This document shows, in pieces, positions 54,245-64,000 of a stretch of 64,000 nucleotides of DNA. Origin of the DNA: Notamacropus eugenii (lineage: Eukaryota > Chordata > Mammalia > Diprotodontia > Macropodidae). The stretch covers positions 332,028,651 to 332,092,650 of the forward strand of contig NC_092874.1 in assembly GCF_028372415.1 (NCBI RefSeq), in the 5' to 3' direction. The position numbers were made by a program, and so were the translations under genes. The notes beneath the pieces were generated by a model, which saw only the letters and a program-made list of their open reading frames with translations, was not told where the DNA came from and ran no database searches. How positions within the stretch are numbered: position 1 is the stretch's first letter; each line of letters starts with the position of its first letter.

Positions 54245-56985
54245 CACAATCTCATTCAGTAAGAAACATTGTGTCTATTATGTGCCAGGCACTGATCTAA
54301 ATCCTAGTGATACAAAAAGAGGCAAAGGATGGTCCCTGTCCTCAAGGAGTTCATAACTTACTAGGGGGGAGACAACAAGCAAATAAATATATACAAACAA
54401 GCTAAACATAGGACAAGTAGGAAATAATTAACAGAGGGAAGTCACTAGAATTAAGAGGGATTGGGAAAGGCTTCCAATAGAGGATGAGATTTTAATTAGG
54501 ATTTGAAGGAAGCCAGGAGGTGAAGATGAGGAGAGAGATTTTGAAGACATGGGGGACAGCCAGAGAAAATTCCTGGAGAGATGGAGTATCTTGTTCATGA
54601 AACAGCAAGGAGGAAATCAAGGAAGGTCAATGTCCCTGAATGGAAGAGTAAGTGGCAGAAAATAAGGTGTAAGAAGATGGAAAGGCAGGGGTGAGGGCGG
54701 GTTCTGAAAGTCTTTGCCAAATGAGATTTTGTCTTTGGTCTTGGAGGTGACAGGGAGCCATTAGAATTTATTGAGGGGTGGGACAGCATGATTGGACCTA
54801 CACTTCAGAAAAAGATCATCTTCACAATGTGGAGAGAATGGATTGGAGTGGAGAGAGACTTGAGGCAGGAAGACCAATTGAAAGGTGAAAGGTGATGAAG
54901 AACTGAACTAGATTTATGGCTGTATGGGTTCAGGATGAGGATGTTTATGAGAAATATTGTAAAGGCAGAAATAACAAAATTTTGCAATAGATATGGAGTG
55001 AATAAGTTGAGGATGGCACTGAGGTGAAACTGTGTAACTAGGAGGATGGTATTGCTCTCAACAAATGACAGGAAAGTTCAGAAATGGGGAGATTTGGGGT
55101 GAAGTTTGGTTTTAGAAATGCCAAGTTTGAGATGCCTACAGGACATCCAGCTCAAGATGTTCGAGAGACATTCAGAAATACACAACTATAGCACAGCAGA
55201 GATTAGGACTCGGTATATAGATGTGGGAGTCATGTGCATAGAGGCAATAACTGAATTCATGGGGGCTGATAAGATCACTAAGTGAGATAGTCCAAAGAGA
55301 AGAGAAAAGAGAGTCTAGATAAAGCTTGGGGGTGGATACTCACAGATGGCATAACCCAGATGAAAATCTAGCAAAGGAGACTGAGGAGTGGTCAAACAGA
55401 AAGGAGACCCAGGAGAGAGCAGTAGTACAAAACAGAAAGGCGAGTATGCAGAAGGTGACTGACAGTGCCAAAAGCTACAAAGGAGTCAAGGATCAGAACT
55501 GAGAAAATGCAATTCAATTTTAAAATTAAAGAGATCCCTTGCAATTTTGAAGAAGGTAGTTTCAGTTTAATGATGAGGCTGGAAACCAATTTGCAGGGGA
55601 TTTAGGAAGAAGAGACACTTTCTCAAGAAGTTTGGTCCTGATATGGGAGGAGAAACATAGGACAGTATCTACCATAGATAGTTGGATCAAGTGAAGGTTT
55701 TTTAGATTGGAAGTGATAAGGGCGTGTTTGGACATAGCAAAAAAGGAGCCAATGGATAGAATGAGACTGAAAGATTCAGAATAATAGAAGGGACAATCTT
55801 CTGGAGAAATTAGGAAGTGTTAGGATGAAGGGGGCATATAGAGGGGTTTACCGTAGCAAGCATAGAGGCCACTTTTTCTCAGTAATGTTGAGATGAGGAA
55901 GAGGAGAGAAGAGGGAACTTTCATTAAATGATATCAGTTGTTTTTGGTGGTATGAAATGAGGTCCTCGTCTGAGAGAATTGGGAAGAAAGGGGTACCATG
56001 GGAGGTTTGAGAAGAGATGAAAAGGTTTAGAACAACCAGTATTGGGAAGTCAGATAATTAGTCAATTGTCTAACTTAATGAGGAGCCCAATTGAGATTAG
56101 ATAATAGTTTTCTTCCAGTTCTGTTTAGCAGCACATGAACAGAAATGAAGCATGCTGGTAGTGGCATGTTTTGCAGCTTAGCAAAGCATGATCAGCATTT
56201 GGAATCAAAGATGGATGATAATGGAAAGTTGAGTTGGTTTACCAAGAGATTGAAATAGGGAAGGGAGGGAATATAGCCAGTTCAGGGATACCTGGGAAAG
56301 AATTGAAGAATAAGGGAGATAAAGTTCATAATGTGGACAAAGGGCAGTGTTAGGGTTATCAAGGCATAGGGTGAACTGGAATGGCAAAAAAATTTTGATT
56401 AGATAAAGGAATTTTGAAATTCATGGAACATGAAACACTAGTGGATGTTGACAAGATCAAGGGTTTGACCATCTCTACACGTAGCTAAGACAAAGTAGAG
56501 GAGTAAGTCATGAGAATTTAGTAGATTGGGGAACTGGGAAGTTAGAATATTTGAAAGGATATCAATATATATATGTTGAAGCTGCCTAATAATGAAAGTG
56601 AGAGACAGGAGAGACAGACTCTGAGCCAAGCATTGAACCTATTGAGGAAAGAAGGAAAATGTCCTGAGAGAGAGGGCAATAGATAACAATGACCTGGACT
56701 TGGATTGGGTGATAAATTTGGCCGTCATGAATCTCAAAAGGACAAGAGATTGTTTAGTGAAAGTGATTGAGGGAGAGTCTGAAAGTGGCAATGAGGAGCA
56801 AAAGTGTCTTCTAACTCGAGTTCCCACCATGACCATTGAGTCAGGGGATATGAGATAATATGTACTGGAAAGTACTGGAAAGGGTGGTGAGGAAATCAGT
56901 GTAGTTGGAAAGGAGAACTATCTCAGTGTGAGCTAGAAGATGGAAGGAGTGAAGAAGAGGTGTAAGATGAAAGGAAGTGTTATCT
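54245..56985 (-). mobile_element. Long L2 LINE, antisense (about 2.7 kb)
   Basis: It begins (left) with the reversed 3' tail TATTATGTGCCAGGCACTGA and then AAGGAGTTCATAACTTACTA. It proceeds through GGGTGGGACAGCATGATTGG, GAGATGCCTACAGGACATCC, GGGAGTCATGTGCATAGAG (opposite the YADD region) and GTTAGGATGAAGGGGGC to the 5' portion. L2 copies are usually much shorter, so this is a comparatively complete one of roughly 3.3 kb. The reverse-transcriptase frames on the - strand are broken throughout. Confidence 0.75.
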
Positions 56986-56989
56986 CAAG

Positions 56990-58050
56990 TAAACTACAAA
57001 TAATTTACTTTCTAGAATTAGACAAAATGATAATAAAATTCATCTGGTAGAATAAAAAGGGAAGAATCTCAAAGGCAATAATGAAAAATGTAGAAATCAG
57101 AGTCCTGGTATTATTAGACCTTAAAGTATGCATTAAAGAGAAATAATCGTTAAAATTGTTTGGCACTGGTGAAAAAAATAGATGTTGATTAAGAGATGTT
57201 GTGAAACACTAAGGAAAACCCAGAAGCAATTGAACATAGCAACCATAAACCCTCTAGTACAAACTACTGAAACAAGGTCTCCTTATTTGATAACAACTGC
57301 AGGCAAATCTGAAAAGTAGCTTGGCAGGAATTCATTTTAGACCAAAATTTTTTAGCATTTACCACAATATCTTCCCAATGGGTACTGAACTTAAATATAA
57401 AAGATCACATAAAAAAGAGAATAAAAGGAGGTACCTTTCAAAAATATATCTGGGGCAGAATTTCTAAACAAGCAAGGGATGAAAGTTATTTTAACAAATA
57501 AAATAGTTTTGATTATATAAAATTTTAAAGCTTCTGCAGCAGGAGTTAGAAGAGAAGTTATTGATTGAGACAAAATCTTCACAGCAAATATTTCTATGGG
57601 GAATTGATAAATATATATATAAGAACAAGAGCCATTCCCCCAATACATAAATGGCCAAAAAAATGTACTAAAACACTTTTTAGTATAGTGAGGTAATCAA
57701 AAATTTTGGAAAATAATTTGGAACTGTACTAAAAAAGTCACAGAAATATTTCTAGCAATATTATCTTTTGGTAACAAAAGATGGAAACATTAGGTACTTA
57801 TTATTTGGGAAATAGCTAAATAAATTGTGGTATAAGATACAAACAACTCAGTGAAGCTTGAGACCTGTTTGAACTGATGTAGAGCAAAATGAGCAGAATC
57901 AAGAGAACAGTTTAAGAAATGATCACAATAATATAAAAGAAAACAGCCCTGAAAGACATTAGAACTCTGATTAATACAATGCCCAAGCTTGACCTCAAAA
58001 GGCTGATGGTAAACAACATAATTCCTCTTTCAGGGGCAGTGAGGTAATGA
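56990..58050 (+). mobile_element. Old L1 3' part, sense, with internal deletion
   Basis: AAAATTCATCTGGTAGAATA, GGTCTCCTTATTTGATAAC, ACCAAAATTTTTTAGCATTT, AATAGTTTTGATTATATAAA (DKIDK-DLIKLKSFC region) and GAATTGATAAATATATATAT (DKGLIS-IYN region) are in L1 ORF2 order. It closes with AGCAAAATGAGCAGAATCAA, GAGAACAG and an old 3'UTR. Many stops. Confidence 0.7.
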
Positions 58051-58101
58051 ACTGTAGGTGTAGAATGACACATCCTTGTCAAAAGTAAATAATATGTAAG
58101 G

Positions 58102-58340
58102 TTTTTTTTTCAAGGCCAAAGTAAAACATTTATTGATAACACCACTATTGAGATAACAGAAGACAAAAATTAATAAAGTAACAAAAATATTTGTACACAT
58201 CACCAATCCAGGGAGCACCAACATCTTAAGCATTCTTTCTATCCAGCCTTCCTGCAAACAAGCCTCCCTACAGGCAAGTGCCCCTAGGCAAGTTCCTCCA
58301 TCCACCAACCCATCTCCCTCCAAGCAATATAATATATGCA
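58102..58340 (-). pseudogene. Processed retrocopy of an mRNA 3' end
   Basis: On the - strand the sequence ends with AATAAA (58134-58129), 18 nt, and then a 9-base A run (58110-58102): a mature mRNA 3' end. An imperfect duplication of 17 bp (58089-58105 and 58329-58345, 13 equal) brackets it. About 220 bp of the source 3'UTR were copied (for example TGGTGCTCCCTGGATTGG). I do not recognise the source gene. The 112-codon frame across it is chance. Confidence 0.6.
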
Positions 58341-58476
58341 GTTTTCTTTTTTTTTCCATTGATTTCATTTAATGGCATCTTCACTTGTTTCTCTAATTAC
58401 CAACAAGAGTTCTAATGACTAGTGGCATTAATCAAATTGTCTAACTCTAAAACATTGCTTTTCCTTCTCAACTTTT

Positions 58477-58946
58477 TTTTTATTTTTTTTTTATTTTGTA
58501 ATGTTTAACAATCACTGCCATACAATTGTGATTTTATCCCCCCCACCTACCCCCCACTACCCGCCTCCCTCCCCACGACTGCATACAATTCTGTATAGAT
58601 TCTACATATACTTTCCTATTGAGTATATTTTCACTATAGTCATGCTATGTAGTCAGACTAAGATAAATGAAAGAAATCATATAACAAATCAGAACATGAT
58701 ACACAAACACATACACATACACAAACATGATCTGCTACAATATGTGAGTGACTTCCATATTTCTCTCTCTGAGTGTGGCAGGCATTTTGCCTTGAGATCC
58801 TCCATTGGGATTTTTTTTTTTTTTTGGTAAGAAGTTCTTGTGTTATTACAAAAATCTAAGTCTACCAGAAAAAACTCTCACACACTGTGGTTGTTGCTGT
58901 GCATAAAGTTCTCCTGGTTCTGCTCCTTTCACTCAGCATCAGGTCA
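58477..58946 (-). mobile_element. Young 5'-truncated L1 3' end with perfect target duplication
   Basis: It is flanked by TTTCCTTCTCAACTTTT on both sides (58460-58476 and 58947-58963), an exact 17-bp duplication. The T-rich left end is the poly-A tail. The body is the last 26 or so codons of ORF2 (from TGACCTGATGCTGAGTGAAA) and the same 3'UTR as the L1 at 21764-23083, nearly identical over about 400 bp, including the guanine-rich tract (cytosine-rich on + at 58538-58576). It inserted at the poly-A end of the HAL1 that follows. Confidence 0.92.
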
Positions 58947-58963
58947 TTTCCTTCTCAACTTTT

Positions 58964-60084
58964 TAAAAAATTTATTTGTTTTCAACATTTATTTCCACAA
59001 AATTTTGAGTTCCAAATTTTCTCCCCATCTCTCCCCTCCCCCACCCCAAAATGCTCAACATTGTAATTACCCCTACATTGTGATCTACCCTCCCTTCTAA
59101 CATCCCTCCCTTCCCTCATCCCCATCTTCCCTTTTGTCCTGTAGGGCAAGATAAATTTCTATACCCCATTATCTGTATTTCTTATTTCCCAGTTGTATGC
59201 AAGAACAATACTCAACAGTTGTTCCTAAAACTTTGAGTTTCAACTTCTCTTCCTTCCTCCCTCCCCACCCATCCCCCTTGGAAAGGCAAGCAATTCAATA
59301 TAGGCTATATATGTGTAGTTTTGCAAATGACTTCCATAATAGTCATGTTGTATAAGACTATATTTAACTATATTTCCCTCCATCCTATTCTGCCCTGCAT
59401 TTCTTCTATTCTCCCTTTTGACCTTGTCTCTCCCCAAGAGTGTTGACTTCTAATTGCTCCCTCCTCCCATTGCCCTCCCATCATCCCCCCACCCTGCTTA
59501 TCCCCTTCTCCTCCACTTTCCTGTATCGTAAGATAGGTTTTCATACCAAAATGAGGGTGCATTTTATTCCTTCCTTGAGTCAAATGTGATGAGAGTAAGC
59601 TTCATGCTTTCCCTCTCACCTCACCTCCTTATCCCTCCATTGAAAAGTCTTTTTCTTGCCTCTTTTATGAGAGATAATTTGCCCCATTCCATTTCTCCCT
59701 TTCTCCTCCCAATATATTCCTCTCTCACCCCTTAATTTTATTTTTTTACATATTATCCCTTCCTATTCAACTCACCCTGTGCTCTCTGTCTCTCTCTCCA
59801 TATATATGTGTGTGTTTGTGTGTGTATGTGTGTATGTGTATAATCCCACCCACTACCCAGATACTGAAAAAAGTTTCAAGAGTTACAAATATTGTCTTTC
59901 CATGTAGGAATGTAAACAGTTCAACTTTAGTAAGTCTCTTATGATTTCTCTTTCCTGTTTGCCTTTTCATGCTTCTCTTGATTCTTATGTTTGAAAGTCA
60001 GATTTTCTTTTCAGCTCTGGTCTTTTCATCAAGAATGCTTGAAAGTCCTCTATTTCATTGAAAGACCATTTTTTCCCCTGAAGA
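58964..60084 (-). mobile_element. HAL1 3'UTR copy, 5'-truncated
   Basis: From the A-tail (left, AAAAAATTTATTTG) through GAGTTCCAAATTTTCTCCCC and the TG/TATG microsatellite at 59800-59842, to AAAGACCATTTTTTCCCCTG near the end of ORF1, where it stops abruptly. It equals 26360-27430 of the complete HAL1. It carries only the last ORF1 codons. From 60085 to 60950 nothing further is recognised except possible SINE traces. Confidence 0.8.
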
Positions 60085-60949
60085 TATGTAGGTTATTTTG
60101 CTTGACTATTTTTTTTTCTTACTGAACAAGAGTTTCCTTTGGAAGGAAAAAGTGTCATTGGGAAGTGACAATGCTCTAATAAGGAGCATCAAATAAAACA
60201 TTTTTTAGATAGTTGGATTTTTTTTAGATGAGAAGTTAAAGATTAATTGTTTCACAACGACAGAAGAACTGTGAAGTGCTGCATTAGATTAACCCCATTC
60301 TCTTTTTATTTTTCCCTCCCTACAATGGAAACAGTACAGAATCAAAAACTGCACTTTTGTTATGGAGCGTGAATGGTACATAAGCTAAGACCATATATGC
60401 TTAGTTAAATAAAGGCTTATTTGCCATAGATACTTTCTTGTTACAAATGCACACTATATTGTTATGGACTATACACAGGAACTTGAAGATTGCTTTGTTA
60501 TCCAGAATTCTTTATGATGATACTCATTACAATGGAATTTTAACTTCTTGCGTTGAGTCAACAAATATTTACTGCTCATCTGCTGTGTTTCAATGAGTCA
60601 TTGCATTAGATGCCAAGCACTGTGTCATCATTCTTTAATGAGTTGACTCTATGCTGTTCCATGAAGGAACGCATGGGGAAAACATACAAGCCTGGACTAG
60701 GGCACAGTTAATGAATCATCCAAGTTCAAGCAACAAAGTCAATGATAGAGTTTTTACTCAAACCCAGATTCTCATGTATGTCACTTGGCTGTATTTATAT
60801 CATTAGTAAATTTCAGTGTTATTATCATCATGTGGGCTGGGATAGAATCCTACATTTTCCCTATAGCACCTACTTCATCTTAGTTAAGGCAAAATAGAAT
60901 CAGGTTTCAGAAAGGACCTTAGAGATCATCTAAGGCATATCAACATGTG

Positions 60950-61390
60950 CCAGGCTAGTCAAACCACTACCACCACTTTGACCACCATCTCCCCTCAGAC
61001 CCTGATGTAGATAACCCAGGACCTTGAACCTAAGAGCTTTGGAAATAGTAGTACTTCCAGTTCAATGTCCTCAGCCATCATCCTGAGAAGCAACATCTGT
61101 GGAGATGCAGCCAGACAACTGCTTTTGCAGGGGCTATGGCTGCAGCCACTGAAGACAGAAAAAAGAAAATTCTTGCTACCAAATTCCTTGACACTTTCAA
61201 ATGGTTTCATATCAGAAACTGATATGATTTTTGCCACTGGAAATGACATTAAAGAAGAGGCATTAACATCTGTTTTGCTGCTGCATCCTAAAGATCATGG
61301 AACCTTTCCATCTGACTTGTATACTATATACTCTGCTGCCCACCACTCAGTACTAAAGCATAGCTTTCATCTTGTCATTCCTTAGCTTAA
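60950..61390 (+). repeat. Unclassified dispersed repeat, copy 3
   Basis: ACATGTGCCAGGCTAGTCAA, CTCAGACCCTGATGTAGATA, GAGCTTTGGAAATAGTAG and GAGAAGCAACATCTGTGGAG align with the copies at 33700 and 34160. A 106-codon frame (61065-61385) runs through it, but its alignment with copy 2 needs frame changes. It could descend from an old coding sequence. Family unknown. Confidence 0.6.
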
Positions 61391-61394
61391 AAGT

Positions 61395-61605
61395 CTTAGG
61401 TGACACCCCCACCCTACCTTTCCATGACATAGAAGATAAATTCTATACTCAGCTTCATATTCAAAGGCTTCCACAATCTGGAAAAAAACCTAAGTTATTC
61501 ATTCAATATTCAACAAGTATTTACTAAATGTTTGCTATGTACAAGACACTGTGCTCAAGAGAATAGATACAAAAGCAAACAAAAATTTGTCCATGACTTC
61601 AAAAA
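61395..61605. mobile_element. Short L2 pieces
   Basis: 61395-61490 has sense L2-like TTCATATTCAAAGGCTTCCA. 61500-61605 is a reversed L2 3' tail (TTCAACAAGTATTTACTAAA, TTGCTATGTACAAGACACTG). Confidence 0.5.
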
Positions 61606-61612
61606 AACTTAT

Positions 61613-61656
61613 TCTGTTGTTGTGGTGGTGGTTGTGGTAGTAATAGAAGTAGCAGT

Positions 61657-61722
<66 letters not shown>

Positions 61723-61745
61723 TGTAGTCATAATAGTAGTAAGAA
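61613..61745 (+). repeat. Triplet repeat tract with (CAG)6 CAA (CAG)11
   Basis: TTG/TGG triplets are followed by a pure CAG block from 61659 to 61712 with one CAA at 61677-61679, then TAG/TAA triplets. It directly adjoins the poly-A end of the HAL1 on its right. Non-coding here. Confidence 0.95.
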
Positions 61746-62586
61746 TTTATTTTTTTAACTTTATTTATTTTTAATTTTCAACATTCCTTTCCACAAATTT
61801 TTGAGTTCCAAATTTTCTCCCCATCTCTCCCCTCCCCCACCCCAAAACGACTTGCATTCTGATTACCCCTTCCCTCAATATGCCCTCCCTTCTATCATAC
61901 CCCTCCCTTCCCTTGTGCCCATCTTCTCTCTTTTCTTGTAGGGCAAGATAGATATCTATACCCCATTACCTGTATTTCTTATTTCCCAGTTGTATACAAA
62001 AGCATTTCTCAACATTCATTCCTAATACTTTGAATTCCAACTTCTCTTCCTTCCTCCTTCCCCTCCCATTCCCACTGAGAAGGCAAGCAATTCAATATAG
62101 ACTATATGTGTGTAGTTTTGCAAATGACTTCCATAATAATAGTCATGTTGTGTAAGGCTAACTACATTTCCCTCCATCCTACTCTGTCCCCTCTTTATTC
62201 TATTCTCTCATTTGACCTTGTCCCTCCCCAAAAGTGTTTACTTCTAGATACTCCCTTCTCCCATTTACTCTCCCTTCTATCATTCTGCTCACCCCATTTG
62301 TCCCCTTCTCCCTTACTTTCCTGTAGTTTAAGATAGATTTTCATACCAAATTGAGTGAGCATGTTATTCCCTCCTTAAGCCATATGTGAAGAGAGTAAGC
62401 TTCACTTTTCCCCTCTTACCTCCTCCCTTTTCTCCTCCATTGAAAAAGCTTATTCTTGCCTCTTTTATGAGAGATAATTTGTCCCATTCCATTTTTCCCT
62501 TTCTCCTCCCAACATACTCCTCTCTCACCCCCTTAATTTTATTTTTAGATGTCATTTCTACTTATTCAACTCACCCTGTACTCTGT

Positions 62587-62700
62587 CTATATTATATATA
62601 ATATATATACATACACACACACACACACATACATACCTCCATATATACACACACACACACACACATACATACCTACATATATACACACACACACATATAT
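62587..62700 (+). repeat. TA/CA microsatellite within HAL1 3'UTR
   Basis: ATATATAATATATATACATA and several (CA)7-12 runs separated by TACATACCT. It occupies the position of the short GT run in the other HAL1 copies. Confidence 0.9.
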
Positions 62701-62900
62701 ACAAATTTTCTTTTCAGGTCTGATTTTTCATCAAGAATGCTTGAAAGTCCTCTATATCACTGAATGACAATTTTTTTCCCCTGAAGTATTATACTCAGTT
62801 TTGCTGGGTAGGTGATTCTTGTTTTTAATCCTAGTTCCTTTGACTTCTGGAATATTATATTCCAAGCCCTTCAATTGCTTAATGTAGAAGCTGCCAGATC

Positions 62901-63599
62901 CTACTCGAATTGTTTCTTTCTGGCTGCCTGCAATATTTTCCCCTTGATCTGGGAACTCTGGAATTTGGCTACAATATTCCTAGGAGTTTCTCTTTTTGGA
63001 TCTCTTTTAGGAAGTGATTGGTGGATTCTTTTAATATTTATTTTGCCCTCTGGTTCTAGAATATCAGGGCAGTTTTCCTTGATAATTTCATGAAAGATGA
63101 TGTCTAGGCTCTTTTTTTGATCATGCCTTTCAGGTAGTCTTATAATTTTTAAATTGTCTCTCCTGGATCTATTTTCCAGGTCAGTTGTTTTTTCAAGGAG
63201 ATATTTCACATTATCTTCTATTTTTTTATTCTTTTGGTTTTGTTTTGTAATTTCTTGGTTTCTCATAAAGTCATTAGCTTCCATCTGTTCCATTCTAATT
63301 TTTAAAGAAGTATTTTCTTCAGTGAACTTTTGAACCTCCTTTTCCATTTGGCCAGTTCTGCTTTTTAAAGCATTCTTCTCCTCATTGGCTTTTTGGGCCT
63401 CTTTTGTCATTTGAGTTAGTCTATTTTTTAAGGCGTTAATTTCTTCAGCATTTTTTTGGGTCTCCTTTAGCAAGCTGTTGACTCGCTTTTCATGATTTTC
63501 TTGCATCACTCTCATTTGTCTTCCCAATTTTTCCTCCACCTCTCTTACTTGATTTTCAAAATCCTTTTTGAGCTCTTCCATGGCCTGAGACCACTGCAT
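62901..63599 (-). pseudogene. HAL1 ORF1 fragment, 232 codons open
   Basis: The - strand frame holds the coiled coil (EELKKDFENQVREVEEKLG to RMEQMEANDFMRNQEIT), the RNA-binding domain (DLENRSRRDNLKIIRLPE) and the start of the C-terminal domain (RNIVAKFQSSQIKGKILQA). It is the same protein as at 27334-28435. The ends are lost: the N-terminus in the divergent stretch around 63640 and the C-terminus after 62901, where the frame ends about 30 codons early. An L1-type RNA-binding chaperone by family; here a dead copy. Confidence 0.75.
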
Positions 63600-64000
63600 A
63601 TTTATTTTGGAGGTTTTGGATGCAGAAGCCTTGACTTTTAGGTCTTCCTAAAAAGATGGAAGGAAATACCTGCTCACCAAGAAAATAACCTTCTATTATC
63701 TTATTCATTTTCCCTTTGGGGGGCATTTTCCCAGCCAGTTACTTGACTTTTGAGTTCTTTGTCAGGGCCCAGCTCAGGGCTGAGATTCAGATCAGCTGCT
63801 CAATTCCCCCAGGGGCTTTAGGCTGAGGTCTCCCAGGGCTACCACTCAGGACTGAGACTCAGATCAACTGCTCAGTTCCCCCAGGGGTTCTAGGTGAAAG
63901 GCTCCAAAACTGGAAGCTGCCACTGCAGTGGCTGCTGCCAGGGGTGGGTGTCCAGACTGTGTTCCCCTCTCCTAGGTGGAGGAGTCCTCCCACTGACCTT

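Larger units (their letters stand above)
61750..64000 (-). mobile_element. HAL1 copy running off the right edge
   Basis: The 3' A-tail is at about 61748-61775. The 3'UTR runs to about 62700, where the usual GT microsatellite has become a TA/CA tract of over 110 bp (62587-62700). ORF1 remnants follow to about 63720 and then the GC-rich 5'UTR, cut by the window end. A small internal deletion next to the microsatellite removes the sequence AATCCCAC...TACAAATATT seen in the other copies. Confidence 0.82.

Noticed and set aside
56100-56160. U6-like stretch TTTAGCAGCACATGAACAGA
   Set aside because: Only about ten bases agree with U6 RNA and the stretch lies inside the long L2 copy.
61532-61774. 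Open frame with poly-alanine/valine
   Set aside because: Artefact of the CAG/GTA triplet tract in a non-coding stretch.

Overview
This window looks like marsupial (metatherian) nuclear DNA. Two host genes are recognisable, both on the + strand and in the order known from other mammals: the 3' end of TUT7 (ZCCHC6; terminal uridylyltransferase 7) and the whole of ISCA1 (mitochondrial A-type iron-sulfur carrier). The marsupial assignment rests on the repeats: an L1 whose ORF2 3' end and 3'UTR differ from eutherian L1, several half-L1 (HAL1) elements carrying ORF1 only, abundant L2, CR1/L3 and MIR-type copies, and the marsupial SINE ending in a GTCAC-GAAGAGTC-like tail. The species cannot be named from this alone.

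Layout: 409-16767 holds four exons of TUT7. They are the last CCHC zinc knuckle exon, two small exons (together 138 nt, frame-neutral, possibly an alternative cassette) and the terminal coding exon, with a probable 3'UTR to about 17.7 kb. The last intron is 11.7 kb and is mostly an old antisense L1 with a HAL1 inserted in it. From 17.7 to 34.7 kb the intergenic DNA is a mosaic of L2, MIR, CR1/L3, one young 5'-truncated L1 with a perfect 15-bp target duplication (21764-23083) and one complete HAL1 (26355-29102). A CpG island at about 35.16-36.07 kb is the ISCA1 promoter. ISCA1 exons are 35653-35733, 44040-44093, 47625-47730 and 49045-49193, encoding 129 residues with all three cluster-binding cysteines. 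The 3'UTR probably runs to about 50.87 kb. ISCA1 introns hold a 1.14-kb hAT transposon with a perfect 8-bp target duplication, a foldback element and a full-length 7SL RNA pseudogene. From 51 to 64 kb no host gene is visible: L2 (one copy about 2.7 kb), MIRs, an old L1, an mRNA 3'-end retrocopy, a second young L1 fragment nested at the tail of a HAL1, a CAG-rich triplet tract, and another HAL1 that runs off the window.

The genes are functionally unrelated: TUT7 acts on RNA 3' ends in the cytoplasm, ISCA1 in mitochondrial [4Fe-4S] assembly. No new biochemical system is evident. The most noteworthy items are the optional TUT7 cassette, a tiny uORF before ISCA1, the 7SL pseudogene, the HAL1/L1 pairing with nested insertions, and an unclassified dispersed repeat present three times (33.7, 34.2 and 61.0 kb). 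Repeat boundaries are approximate unless a target duplication is quoted.
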